Below are positions 17,841-26,487 of a DNA stretch of 64,000 nucleotides, one piece after another. A program made the translations under genes and the position numbers. The notes beneath the pieces are model-generated. The model was not told the DNA's origin. It worked only from the letters and a program-made list of their open reading frames with translations, and searched no databases. Position 1 is the stretch's first letter. Every line of letters starts with the position of its first letter. The DNA lies in the IMG/VR virus record IMGVR_UViG_3300017963_000228, positions 24,663-88,662 of that record; one strand, written 5' to 3'. The DNA is from a virus.

Positions 17841-20800
17841 TACATACCCCTCCGTACCATACTACGAATATTTTTATTATTTCTAAAAGATTTAGCAATG
17901 CTTGCTTCAATTACACTTTGATTCTGCATAATAAATTCAACTCCGGTACGAGTATCGATAGCATTAAGATTCAATGGCATCTGAAAAATAACCTGTTGAG
18001 AAGAACCACCCATATCTTTAGCTCTTTCAAACCATTCGCTAACAGGTGTTACCATTTCAGATTTACCATTCTTAGCAAATTCATATGTCTTTCCAGTTTT
18101 CATACCCTTACCAACAACAGGTTCCGTAATCATACCACCAGTATCAAATAAACTAAAACCTCCTCCTAAACCACTTCCACCACCAAAGTATGAAGTAACA
18201 AACCCTAATGCTGTTTTTACATAACCCATGATATCACTACCACCACCACCGCCGCCACCACTTCCACTTCCACCACCAAAAAGACCACCAACAAAATCAA
18301 AGATTCCTCCAAATAAATCTTTACCTCCTTGTACAACCCCACTTGCTAAAGTTGTTACAACTTTTCCTATCCATCCAAAAACTTCAGAAAATCCATTTTT
18401 TAATCTTGAATTAGTTTCCCCAACATTTTCTTCTATAACAGCAGTACTTTCCTTTACGGCTTCCGTAACTTTAGTTTGTTGTGCTGCCATCATAGCTCTT
18501 GTATTTTCCGTATAACCAACTATAATTACGGGAACTGGATTAGAAAAAGTATTCCCTAATCCAGATTTATTTTCTATAATAGATTTTTCTCTACCTTTTT
18601 CTCCAATTTTACCCAAGGCAACCGCAGCAGAACCAACTTGTTCAATATTCGTTGGTGGAGCATTCATAGTTGCTGTTCCTGCTCCAGATCCTAATTTATC
18701 CATTAAATTATCAACAACGAGTCTTTTAATGGATGCTTTTACCATATCTCTTACAATAGATTCCCAAAGGGATTTCATCGATTCGCCAAAATTTTCAAAA
18801 TCCAAAACAAGATCAGTGAGAGAATCAGACAATCCATCAGCCCAATTCTTACTCATTTCAATCATGTCATTCCAAAGTGGATGTTGCTTTTTCCACAATT
18901 CTTCTTCAAATGTTTTTTGAATTTGAATAAATTCAGCTTGCAAAGCAGCAGAATATCTTTGAGCATTCTCAGCACCTTCTTTCCAATTACCCGCATCATC
19001 TTTCCATTTAGCATCAATTTCTTCCATTTGAGACTGATAATTAATCAATGCTTTTTGCTGCTCAACATGTAATTGAAGCACTTCTCCTTCAAGTTGTTTA
19101 ATCGGACTATAACTATTTACCAAACGAGAAGCTTGAGCATTTTGAGCATCAAGTATTTTTAAACTTGCTTCTCTTGTTTGATTAATTTTTTCTAATTCAA
19201 TTCGTTCTTTCTTTGCATTCATTACACCTTGCAGAGCTAACAGTTTATCATCTTCACTGAGTTCTTCATTAGCTCTTATTTTTTGACTGAGCTTATCCAT
19301 CTCAGCATTTATTTCTTCATAAGGATTCATGACCTTATGAGAATTAATGGTGTTAAAAAGCTCAATTAATTCTTCTTTATATTCTCTGGCGTCTTGAAGC
19401 TGGCGTTTCATAAAACCAAGATCCAATGCTTTCATCAATGAATCAGCATTTTCTCTGGCAATCTCATTTGTATGGGTCATCTCAATGATTCGTTCTTCCA
19501 TCAAGGTTTTCCACTTATTCGTTTTATCTTCCCTTGTTTCAGGACGATCATAGAGTTCAGTCATCAGTACATTAAACTGACGTTTTGCTTGAGCATATGC
19601 TTTTGTTTCTTTTTCATTTAAATCTTCAAGAGCTTTATGACGTTTCTCTGCTGCTGCTTTTTCTACATATTCTATTTGAGCAAGGTATTCTTTAAAACCC
19701 TGAATTTGAGTAGCAAGAACTTTTTGTTCCCCAGCACCCAAACCAATACCCGCTTCATATGCACTTTGTAAAAATGCAATATTTTCTTTAAGTTTTCTTT
19801 TTGTTTCATCTAATCCTTCAACATCAATTTCATACTGAACTTGAATTTTTTCTTTGTCTGATGCTGCGGCTTTTCTAAGCTCTTTAAATTTAGTACCAAG
19901 TTTACCCATTTCTTCAGCCATATTACTAAATGGATGTGGAATGGTTTTAAGTTTACCCAACTCTGTTTGTTTTTTAGCAGTTTTATCTAATGCTTTATAT
20001 GCATTTTCAATTGATTTATTAATATCCTTCCAAATTTGGGGTATTTCAGCTAATTTACTCTTAAAATCGCCTGTAAGTGAATCAGAATTTTTTATAGCAG
20101 CATAAAACTGATCTACACCACTTTTAATTACTGGCATTTGCCATGTAGCGATACCATACAGAATATCACCCATTGCTTTAAACATGCTAAGAATAAATCG
20201 TACTCCAGTAGACCATCCTTCTGTTAATGCTTGAATTACTGTCATCCATGAACGAATAATACCAAGAACCCGCATTATACCTTCAAAAACAACTCCTACT
20301 AATTTCATCTCTCCTTGAAACTTATTTGCATTATCAGACAAACCACCAAACAAAGTAGTAAATATAGAACTAATTACACTTAATTCAGAAACAATTGTTT
20401 TGATTAAACCCCATATGGTCATAGTCACCTGTTGTACAGTTTCCATTGCCATACCAAGTCCAGTAGCAATTTCTTTACCTCTTTCTGTAAGCTGTAATCC
20501 CTTATCTGTTACTGTAGCTATAGATTCTGCCAAATTAAAAAGTTTTTCAGAAATTTCCACTAAAGTATATTCAGCACCAATACGTTGAATTAATCCCCAA
20601 ATCGCTTTTAATCTATTTATTACTGCACCAAATTCTTTTTCCATTCTGCGGTTCATTTCATCAAATGGACGAAGTGCATCAGCTAAAGCATCAATCATAT
20701 TGACGCCTTCTTCTCTGGCATCTTTAATTACCTGTTGAATATCAATTCCGATAAATTTAAACATCATTGCTAATTGGTCTGTAGCTCTTTGTCTTCCAGC

Positions 20801-23335
20801 AATAATAGCATAAAGTTCCTGACGCATCTGTACACCAGCATTAGCCATACCCTCAGTCAATGCTTTAATTGCTGTACCAATTGTAGCAATATTTTGTATA
20901 TCTTTATCAGTTTTTGGAATAATTCCAGCTTGAGCAAAAGTCTTTGTCAACATCAACATATCTTCGACAGTAAGAATTGTTTTTGCTGCTTGCATTTCAA
21001 GCTTAACCATTAAATCTCTTGCATATTGATATGCTGTTTCATAAGTATCTGATATATTGCCAATCATCTGCATAGAAAAAGATGCTGCAAGAGACATAGC
21101 ATCCATTCTAAATTGTTGAATATTATTTAAAACAGCCAAAACAGTTCTTTGCACTGTCATAACTGCTCTTGAAATAAGATATATTACTGCTGCTACTTGC
21201 CAACGGAAATTACGAACAGATTCCCACGCATTTCTTACAAAACTTTTTGATGCTTTTTTATTTATTTGATTCATTTCATTTGTAGCACGTCTATACTCAT
21301 TACTTAAATTACGATAATGTCTCCTCATTTGTGAAATTTGATTTTCAAGAGCATCAGTTTGTTTTTGAATACCGGCTGTACCAAGTCCTGCTTTCTGAAT
21401 TTGATTAAGTTTAGCCAATTGTTTCTGTGCATGTTCTAAACGATTACCATATATACGTGTTGCTTTTTCTAACGCCTTGGTTTTACTTTCTACTTCTTCA
21501 ATATGTTTTGTATTAATAAAACGTTTTTGACTTAATTTATTTGTTAAAACCTGTAAATCTCTAAAATCTTGTTTAATACGATTAAATTCTTCTCTTGGAA
21601 ATGTATTGTTCGCAAAAGTTCTTCTGATAACATTTTGAGTGCGTTTAGCAACATTTTCAATTTCTACGAATTGTTTTTGTATATCACTTCGATTTACAAC
21701 CTGTTTATTTATAACTCCTTTAACTTGACTAAGCTTACCACGTAAAGAACGAATATATTTTTCATAAAGCGCAATTCGCTTTTTATTTGTTTCATTATCC
21801 TGTGCTAAAGTCGCATCATTAAGAATTTTCCGTGCCGCTTTAACTTGTTTATCAAGTTCTTTTCTTTTTCTACTATATTGTTCATAAATTTTTTCTGATT
21901 GTTGAACACGTTTATTTATCTCAAGAAAATTTTTGCTGTTAATGTCACCATAACTTTTAGTAACTTTAGATAATTTCTCATACTGTTTTCTCAATTTTCC
22001 TAAATCAATTGTACCATCAAATGTGGGCTTTTTGAGCATAATTGATTGAATATTTTTCTGCTCTTGTTTATATCTCGCCCAAAATTTCTCATACTGTGCA
22101 AGAATAGATTTTACTTTAGAAATTTCTCCACTGGCATCAACCAAACCAGTAGCCTGTAATGCTTCCGCTTGCTGTTTATATTCTTTTAATTTAGCAATTT
22201 TTGTATTAAGAGATTTTTCTATAAATCCAGATTTTTGAATGGAACTTTGCATTCCTTTTTGCAGACTTAAACCAGCGGCACGTCCATACTCCGTTAATTG
22301 TGTATCTAAATTTTTTAATTCATTGGTAATACTTCTGGAACTAATACCTTTAGCTAAAGAAGTTTTCAATTCTCTCGCAAGTGTATTTGTTTTGGCTTTT
22401 ACTTTATCTACCTGATTACCATATTCCTTAACAGCATCTTGAATATTTGCATAACCCTTACGTACTTCACGCAAAGCCATTACAGAATCTTTTAACTGTG
22501 ATCTGGCTTGCTTTTTTAACTTTTCATCGGTTTGATCAATAAGAGCTTGTTTGCTCTTTTCCATATTCAATTCAGATTCAGCAACACGTTTTCGTTGTGC
22601 AGATAAAGCAGTATCCAAGGATGCCTTTTGCTTCTCCATCCCGGCACCCATCTTCTTATACTGAGTAACACCCTGAATCCTATCAACTTCTTTTAACTTA
22701 TTTTCTAATTTATTTAATTCAGCAATAGTATCTTTCGTGGTTGCTTTAACCGCATCTACTGCTGTTACAGTCTGTTTCGCTAATGCTCTATTTGCAGCAA
22801 CAGAAACAGATGCCCACATTTTATTAAATTCACTGACAATGCGTTTCTGTTCTGCTTTTCTTTTTTCCTGCAAAGCATCATATTGTGCTTGAGCTTTATC
22901 AAGCTTTACTTCTGCGGATTTACGAGAAGGATGTGTTGGATCATCTTCATATTTTGCAGCAATTCCAGCTTGTTTTTTAATGTGATCTTTTAACTTTGCT
23001 GCTTCAGCAATAAATTGACGTTGACGTGCAGTAAGTTTATCAAAGCGATCAATATAAGTATCGATTACTTTGATACCCTGATTGCCAACCTGTTTCATTG
23101 CTCCTCTTGCTTGTCCAAGAGAAGATTTAATATTACGTTGAGTCTGATCAAACATTGAATCAACGCTTGAAGATACTTGCTTGGCAAGGCTATCAAATGA
23201 ACCACCAAGACCACGTACAGTCTGACCCGTTGATTTAACAAAACGGGTATATGAAGCCGCAGCATCTTTCAGAACAGATTCAAAGTTGGTTTCAAGATTT
23301 AATATTATTTTCTCAATATTTTCATTATCAGCCAT
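17840..23335 (-). CDS. Tape measure protein
   Basis: 1831 aa, the largest gene in the window. Residues 1-700 are almost continuous charged coiled coil (many K/E/Q heptads, for example SKVTKSYGDINSKNF regions). A hydrophobic segment follows at about 710-735 (WQVAAVIYLISRAVMTVQ) and a second hydrophobic region at about 1030-1075. A lambda-family tape measure C-terminus comes at about 1525-1570 (WADGLSDSLTDLVLDFENFG then SLWESIVRDMVKASIKRLVV). The end is glycine-rich (about 1690) with a short folded tail. At the usual 1.5 angstrom per residue it would set a tail near 270 nm. Position between chaperones and M-like protein is canonical. Confidence 0.92.
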   Translation of the reverse strand: MADNENIEKIILNLETNFESVLKDAAASYTRFVKSTGQTVRGLGGSFDSLAKQVSSSVDSMFDQTQRNIKSSLGQARGAMKQVGNQGIKVIDTYIDRFDKLTARQRQFIAEAAKLKDHIKKQAGIAAKYEDDPTHPSRKSAEVKLDKAQAQYDALQEKRKAEQKRIVSEFNKMWASVSVAANRALAKQTVTAVDAVKATTKDTIAELNKLENKLKEVDRIQGVTQYKKMGAGMEKQKASLDTALSAQRKRVAESELNMEKSKQALIDQTDEKLKKQARSQLKDSVMALREVRKGYANIQDAVKEYGNQVDKVKAKTNTLARELKTSLAKGISSRSITNELKNLDTQLTEYGRAAGLSLQKGMQSSIQKSGFIEKSLNTKIAKLKEYKQQAEALQATGLVDASGEISKVKSILAQYEKFWARYKQEQKNIQSIMLKKPTFDGTIDLGKLRKQYEKLSKVTKSYGDINSKNFLEINKRVQQSEKIYEQYSRKRKELDKQVKAARKILNDATLAQDNETNKKRIALYEKYIRSLRGKLSQVKGVINKQVVNRSDIQKQFVEIENVAKRTQNVIRRTFANNTFPREEFNRIKQDFRDLQVLTNKLSQKRFINTKHIEEVESKTKALEKATRIYGNRLEHAQKQLAKLNQIQKAGLGTAGIQKQTDALENQISQMRRHYRNLSNEYRRATNEMNQINKKASKSFVRNAWESVRNFRWQVAAVIYLISRAVMTVQRTVLAVLNNIQQFRMDAMSLAASFSMQMIGNISDTYETAYQYARDLMVKLEMQAAKTILTVEDMLMLTKTFAQAGIIPKTDKDIQNIATIGTAIKALTEGMANAGVQMRQELYAIIAGRQRATDQLAMMFKFIGIDIQQVIKDAREEGVNMIDALADALRPFDEMNRRMEKEFGAVINRLKAIWGLIQRIGAEYTLVEISEKLFNLAESIATVTDKGLQLTERGKEIATGLGMAMETVQQVTMTIWGLIKTIVSELSVISSIFTTLFGGLSDNANKFQGEMKLVGVVFEGIMRVLGIIRSWMTVIQALTEGWSTGVRFILSMFKAMGDILYGIATWQMPVIKSGVDQFYAAIKNSDSLTGDFKSKLAEIPQIWKDINKSIENAYKALDKTAKKQTELGKLKTIPHPFSNMAEEMGKLGTKFKELRKAAASDKEKIQVQYEIDVEGLDETKRKLKENIAFLQSAYEAGIGLGAGEQKVLATQIQGFKEYLAQIEYVEKAAAEKRHKALEDLNEKETKAYAQAKRQFNVLMTELYDRPETREDKTNKWKTLMEERIIEMTHTNEIARENADSLMKALDLGFMKRQLQDAREYKEELIELFNTINSHKVMNPYEEINAEMDKLSQKIRANEELSEDDKLLALQGVMNAKKERIELEKINQTREASLKILDAQNAQASRLVNSYSPIKQLEGEVLQLHVEQQKALINYQSQMEEIDAKWKDDAGNWKEGAENAQRYSAALQAEFIQIQKTFEEELWKKQHPLWNDMIEMSKNWADGLSDSLTDLVLDFENFGESMKSLWESIVRDMVKASIKRLVVDNLMDKLGSGAGTATMNAPPTNIEQVGSAAVALGKIGEKGREKSIIENKSGLGNTFSNPVPVIIVGYTENTRAMMAAQQTKVTEAVKESTAVIEENVGETNSRLKNGFSEVFGWIGKVVTTLASGVVQGGKDLFGGIFDFVGGLFGGGSGSGGGGGGGSDIMGYVKTALGFVTSYFGGGSGLGGGFSLFDTGGMITEPVVGKGMKTGKTYEFAKNGKSEMVTPVSEWFERAKDMGGSSQQVIFQMPLNLNAIDTRTGVEFIMQNQSVIEASIAKSFRNNKNIRSMVRRGM

Positions 23336-23338
23336 TTT

Positions 23339-23614
23339 TTATACCCTCAACGCATTAAGTTTAGATTGCCAATCAGGGTCTTTTTGTTTCCAATCAATAG
23401 ATGGTTTCCCACCTTTTACATTTTTACTCAAATACTGATCTAATTCTTTATTCAATTGATTAAGGAGAGGTTTCGGATCATTAAATCCTCTATTAAAATC
23501 GTAGATTCTGGAAATGCGTGATGCCGTAGATTCAATCTCACATGCTCTTTTTAATATAAGATATTTTTTTACTGGCATGTTAATCAATTCATTGAAAGTA
23601 ACGGCACCACGCAT
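23339..23614 (-). CDS. Tail assembly chaperone, T region (expressed as -1 frameshift extension)
   Basis: 91 aa if begun at ATG 23614, but there is no Shine-Dalgarno at that ATG. The frame is open upstream as far as 23656, where a slippery A AAA AAA in the preceding gene would feed ribosomes into it by a -1 shift. The fusion junction would read ...ESEKK-ILGEVREYVRICHYMRG... and the product would be 244 aa in all. The FNELINMPVKKYLIL segment is typical of the T part of gpGT-type chaperones, which bind the tape measure and tail tube during assembly. It is followed 4 nt later by the tape measure gene. Confidence 0.75.
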   Translation of the reverse strand: MRGAVTFNELINMPVKKYLILKRACEIESTASRISRIYDFNRGFNDPKPLLNQLNKELDQYLSKNVKGGKPSIDWKQKDPDWQSKLNALRV

Positions 23615-23649
23615 ATAGTGACAGATTCTAACGTACTCCCGAACCTCTC

Positions 23650-24072
23650 CTAAGATTTTTTTTCAGATTCAGTACCCGCAACATCTCCAATAGTGATCGA
23701 CATTTGTTCATTAATCAATTGCATAATTTTAGCACGAAGTTTTACCGGCCAAGATGCAAGATCACTATCAGAGAGTGATTCATCAATGCTTCCATCTACT
23801 CCTTTTTTCATAACCGCAGCAAGAAGATATTCATCTTGCATATCAAAAAAATCATTGGTTTTATCCAAATCATCTTTAGATATTTCACCTTCTTCTTCCG
23901 GTAATTTAGGTTCAGCATCAGTAAAAGCCACAAATTTGCGGCTAATTGACATTAGTTTGTCCAATTGTTTTTTAGTGAATGCAGGAATATAATAGATATT
24001 TTCTTTAAATTTAAACTCCAGCACATCATCCAGATCAGAAAAGTCCAAAATCTCATTAACATTTTTACTCAT
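23650..24072 (-). CDS. Tail assembly chaperone, G-like
   Basis: 140 aa. The protein is acidic (PKLPEEEGEISKDDLD) with an N-terminal segment VLEFKFKENIYYIPAFTKKQ, which matches the G-type tail chaperones encoded between tail tube and tape measure genes. It ends TESEKKS at TAG 23650, two codons after an eight-A run (23656-23663). This run lets a fraction of ribosomes slip into the next frame to make the longer G-T product. AAGGAGATGG precedes ATG 24072. Confidence 0.75.
   Translation of the reverse strand: MSKNVNEILDFSDLDDVLEFKFKENIYYIPAFTKKQLDKLMSISRKFVAFTDAEPKLPEEEGEISKDDLDKTNDFFDMQDEYLLAAVMKKGVDGSIDESLSDSDLASWPVKLRAKIMQLINEQMSITIGDVAGTESEKKS
23656..23662 (-). other. Programmed -1 ribosomal frameshift site (A AAA AAA)
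   Basis: The minus-strand sequence around the end of the G-like gene reads TCT GAA AAA AAA TCT TAG. The in-frame heptamer A AAA AAA is a classical slippery sequence. After a -1 shift the frame continues ATC TTA GGA GAG GTT CGG GAG TAC ... ATG CGT GGT with no stop, directly into the T-region frame. A sequence-level arrangement of this kind is the rule for lambda-like tail chaperones. No obvious strong stem-loop is seen downstream. Confidence 0.75.
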
Positions 24073-24102
24073 TTTCCATCTCCTTTAACAATAAGTTAGT
24101 TT

Positions 24103-24453
24103 TTAATCATGAATAACAGATTTTTTCAGTATAAAATCGATGACAGTAGATTTATCAATATCATCGGTTGTAAAGGTGGATTTTAATTCACTGACGTAAG
24201 AACCGGGTTCAAGAGCAACCGTATCAGAAGCAGTGATTGTCAAGTGAACATACCCCGTAGAAAGATCAGCTTTATCAAATGCAGCATCTAATTTTTCAAG
24301 AATATAGGATGAATCTTCCCTTTCTACTTTAACAGCCCATTTAAACGTAGGAGCAGGGTTTAATGAAGACATATCATATGCCACTCCATTACGTTTAATT
24401 AAAAATGAATACGTTTTCGATTCACCTTTTTTAATTGTAATCTCAGATGCCAT
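24103..24453 (-). CDS. Virion protein with BppU-like N-terminal beta domain
   Basis: 116 aa. It begins MASEITIKKGESKTYSFLIK and has the order (xI.KGE..tysf.i...G...dmss) and the late EPGSYVSELKSTFT seen in phage BppU-like/Ig-like baseplate domains. Its partner genes 24455-24736 and 24733-26127 lie immediately downstream. It probably makes a small structural or appendage subunit. Exact role unknown. Confidence 0.45.
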   Translation of the reverse strand: MASEITIKKGESKTYSFLIKRNGVAYDMSSLNPAPTFKWAVKVEREDSSYILEKLDAAFDKADLSTGYVHLTITASDTVALEPGSYVSELKSTFTTDDIDKSTVIDFILKKSVIHD

Positions 24454-24454
24454 T

Positions 24455-24736
24455 TTATACCTCTACTGTTATTTCGTTAGACTCAAGAGTTATTTCAATC
24501 TGATCTTCCGTTGATTCTTCATCTTCCATTAATTCAATTTCGATTGTTTCTGGTTCAATTAAAATAATATCAATAACTGCTTCTACTTCCTGTGTTTCAA
24601 TCGTTACCGTTTCGGTGTCTACTTCCACATCAAAGATTCCTTCCACGTATTCCGTAACAGTTTCACCGGGACCAGTACCCGTACCTGTTCCAGTGAAATC
24701 TGGCAACATTCCTTTCGTTGCTAATGCTAAACTCAT
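24455..24736 (-). CDS. Small acidic repeat-rich protein
   Basis: 93 aa from ATG 24736 (MSLALATKGMLPDF). This start makes a 4-nt ATGA overlap with the upstream stop and has GGTGGTGAAGG as ribosome binding site; a frame opening at 24763 is less likely. After a GTGTGTG linker the protein is dominated by alternating acidic/hydrophobic residues (VEVDTETVTIETQEVEAVID, IEIELMEDEESTEDQIEITL). This gives it a strongly negative charge and beta-strand periodicity. No family recognised. Confidence 0.55.
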   Translation of the reverse strand: MSLALATKGMLPDFTGTGTGTGPGETVTEYVEGIFDVEVDTETVTIETQEVEAVIDIILIEPETIEIELMEDEESTEDQIEITLESNEITVEV

Positions 24737-26127
24737 ACCTTCACCACCTGATAAGATGTGCATTGACCATTAGACCAAGTAGCCGTAACTTGATACGTGG
24801 CCAATACAGACATTAACGTTTCATCCGTATATGTTCTTATTCTTGCACTGGTTAATAGTTTAGCACCATTATAATCCTGATACGTTTGATTATCCAAACG
24901 ATAGTTTTCCTGCATCAATCCAAGAAGTCTTGGAAAGGTTTGAAGCATATTATTGTAATCACCACCAATAGTACCGGGAGTTGTATGTGCATCAGTTGGA
25001 GTATCCCAAACCATTTTTGTGATTACTGATGGATTAATAAGATAATCGGTATTCACAACAGCCGTTCCACCACTATTATCAATTACCTGACCCACTCCCC
25101 GAACTGTTATCTCCCCTGCTATCACCGTATTGTCCAGAACTACCATTCCCGAATTCAGATCGATGCTTATCTGATTGTTTCCCGTTAAATTTTTTATTCC
25201 TATGGCCCCGTTGTAGTTTCTCATAATCAAGTCTTGACCCGTACCACCCATATCGATGTAGGGGATGGTGTCCTGACTTGCTGATCCACTCCAACAATCT
25301 ATGAATTGGGCCACGTTGGACCCTCCTAAAACTATATCTCCTGCGTCCAAAAGGCATTGTTCAACAATCCCGTAGATATATGATAAATTATTTAAAATAC
25401 ATCCTTTGACTTTACAATTACCATCCAAAACACCCTTTACCGTAGCATCATAAAATTCAGAACCAATTACAGAAGCAGATGTATCAATATCAAATGTTGT
25501 TTTGGATTGTGATTCACCAACGAAAATAAAACCATCAAAATCGTTCAGCCCATCAATATCAGCATCTCCAATTACATAAAACGTAGTAAACCCACGTTCT
25601 AAAGCAATTGTAAGTGCATCTGGAAAATTATTAACCGGCTGTTGTGGTGTTCCTATAGGATAAACAGTTCCAGAATAAGAGGAAGTTCTATCAACAGTTA
25701 CCCCACCACCAAAAGAAGCATACTCAATTTCAGTTAATTGTTGAACAGTCGAATCAACAAGAGAAGATACTTGCTGCATAATACGAACTGTATATGTGCC
25801 TATAGGATCAAGGAAAGGATCAGAACCATCAGCAGCATAAAGGTTGCCATTGATGGTCATGCGATGACTTGCATTATACGGTCTGATTTTCCAATCAGAT
25901 GATAAAAAGAAAGTAGTTCCTAATGCTTTCTCTCCCGGCAATGGATTACCACCAACAGCCGAAATGGGAAAAACAAACTTTCTTAAATTTTCGTTATTAA
26001 CCCAATCTTCTTTTCCATCACTATATAAATCCGTTTTAACATCAATGAAAATTTCCCCATCAACATCGGGAGCAATGGTGATATTAATTATTTTATTTAT
26101 TTCATCGAAGCTGACCTTTTCTCCCAT
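24733..26127 (-). CDS. Beta-helix virion protein
   Basis: 464 aa. The N-terminal 130 residues form a beta domain. Then SGTVYPIGTPQQPVNNFPDA (about 155-174) introduces a right-handed parallel beta-helix stretch, with successive short rungs such as FYVIGDADIDGLNDFDGFIF and VKGVLDGNCKVKGCILNN. The GTPxxPVNNxxDALxIAxxRG motif is frequent in phage minor structural proteins. The C-terminal part (MVWDTPTDAHTTPGTIGGDY) is common in phage proteins that end in a helical tail. Codons in 25080-25370 differ sharply from the rest (see findings). The start overlaps the upstream gene by 31 nt. Confidence 0.6.
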   Translation of the reverse strand: MGEKVSFDEINKIINITIAPDVDGEIFIDVKTDLYSDGKEDWVNNENLRKFVFPISAVGGNPLPGEKALGTTFFLSSDWKIRPYNASHRMTINGNLYAADGSDPFLDPIGTYTVRIMQQVSSLVDSTVQQLTEIEYASFGGGVTVDRTSSYSGTVYPIGTPQQPVNNFPDALTIALERGFTTFYVIGDADIDGLNDFDGFIFVGESQSKTTFDIDTSASVIGSEFYDATVKGVLDGNCKVKGCILNNLSYIYGIVEQCLLDAGDIVLGGSNVAQFIDCWSGSASQDTIPYIDMGGTGQDLIMRNYNGAIGIKNLTGNNQISIDLNSGMVVLDNTVIAGEITVRGVGQVIDNSGGTAVVNTDYLINPSVITKMVWDTPTDAHTTPGTIGGDYNNMLQTFPRLLGLMQENYRLDNQTYQDYNGAKLLTSARIRTYTDETLMSVLATYQVTATWSNGQCTSYQVVKV

Positions 26128-26405
26128 TCTTCGGCCTCCACAATTCCATCGGGAGTAATTACAGGAACAACTTTCTCAAGTTCATCATGCCATTGTTCCT
26201 CTAATGATTTATCTAAAGGGATTACTCTCCATGGATCATCTGGATGTACATCCCATGTAACGTGATAATTAATCCATCCTTTAAAATGTTTTTGAATTTC
26301 AAATGATCTTTTAAAACCATTAGGTAAATCTAAATTATGATCACGGTCCAGTTCAATTTCAGATTTAATAAGAGCAAGAAGTCTTTTTACGTTTAGATCG
26401 CTCAT
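26097..26405 (-). CDS. Hypothetical protein in the tail operon
   Basis: 102 aa, starting MSDLNVKRLLALIKSEIELD, mostly charged helix followed by a WINYHVTWDVHPDDPWRV segment. No family recognised. AGGAGAGAA lies before ATG 26405. The terminator-like hairpin at 26436-26466 lies between this gene and the 629-aa virion gene upstream. Confidence 0.5.
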   Translation of the reverse strand: MSDLNVKRLLALIKSEIELDRDHNLDLPNGFKRSFEIQKHFKGWINYHVTWDVHPDDPWRVIPLDKSLEEQWHDELEKVVPVITPDGIVEAEEWEKRSASMK

Positions 26406-26435
26406 TTCTCTCCTAAAACAAATATTAATAGAAAT

Positions 26436-26466
26436 ATGCCCAACCCATGAAAAAGCGGTTGGGCAT
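26436..26466 (-). terminator. Hairpin, probable weak terminator after the 629-aa virion gene
   Basis: A 10-bp perfect stem, ATGCCCAACC paired with GGTTGGGCAT, encloses an 11-nt loop. It lies immediately downstream (minus direction) of the 26488-28377 stop. The following bases are T-rich but interrupted (ATTTCTATT), so it may attenuate rather than stop the transcript. Confidence 0.6.
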
Positions 26467-26487
26467 TAATTAAACATCAGTTTTTAA

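Noticed and set aside
18228-18515. Plus-strand proline-rich frame
   Set aside because: It is the antisense of the glycine-rich end of the tape measure gene; composition follows from that and there is no ribosome binding site.
25079-25357. Minus-strand alternate frame rich in R, S and G
   Set aside because: It is a by-product of the GC-richer mosaic patch in the beta-helix gene; the main frame stays intact across it.
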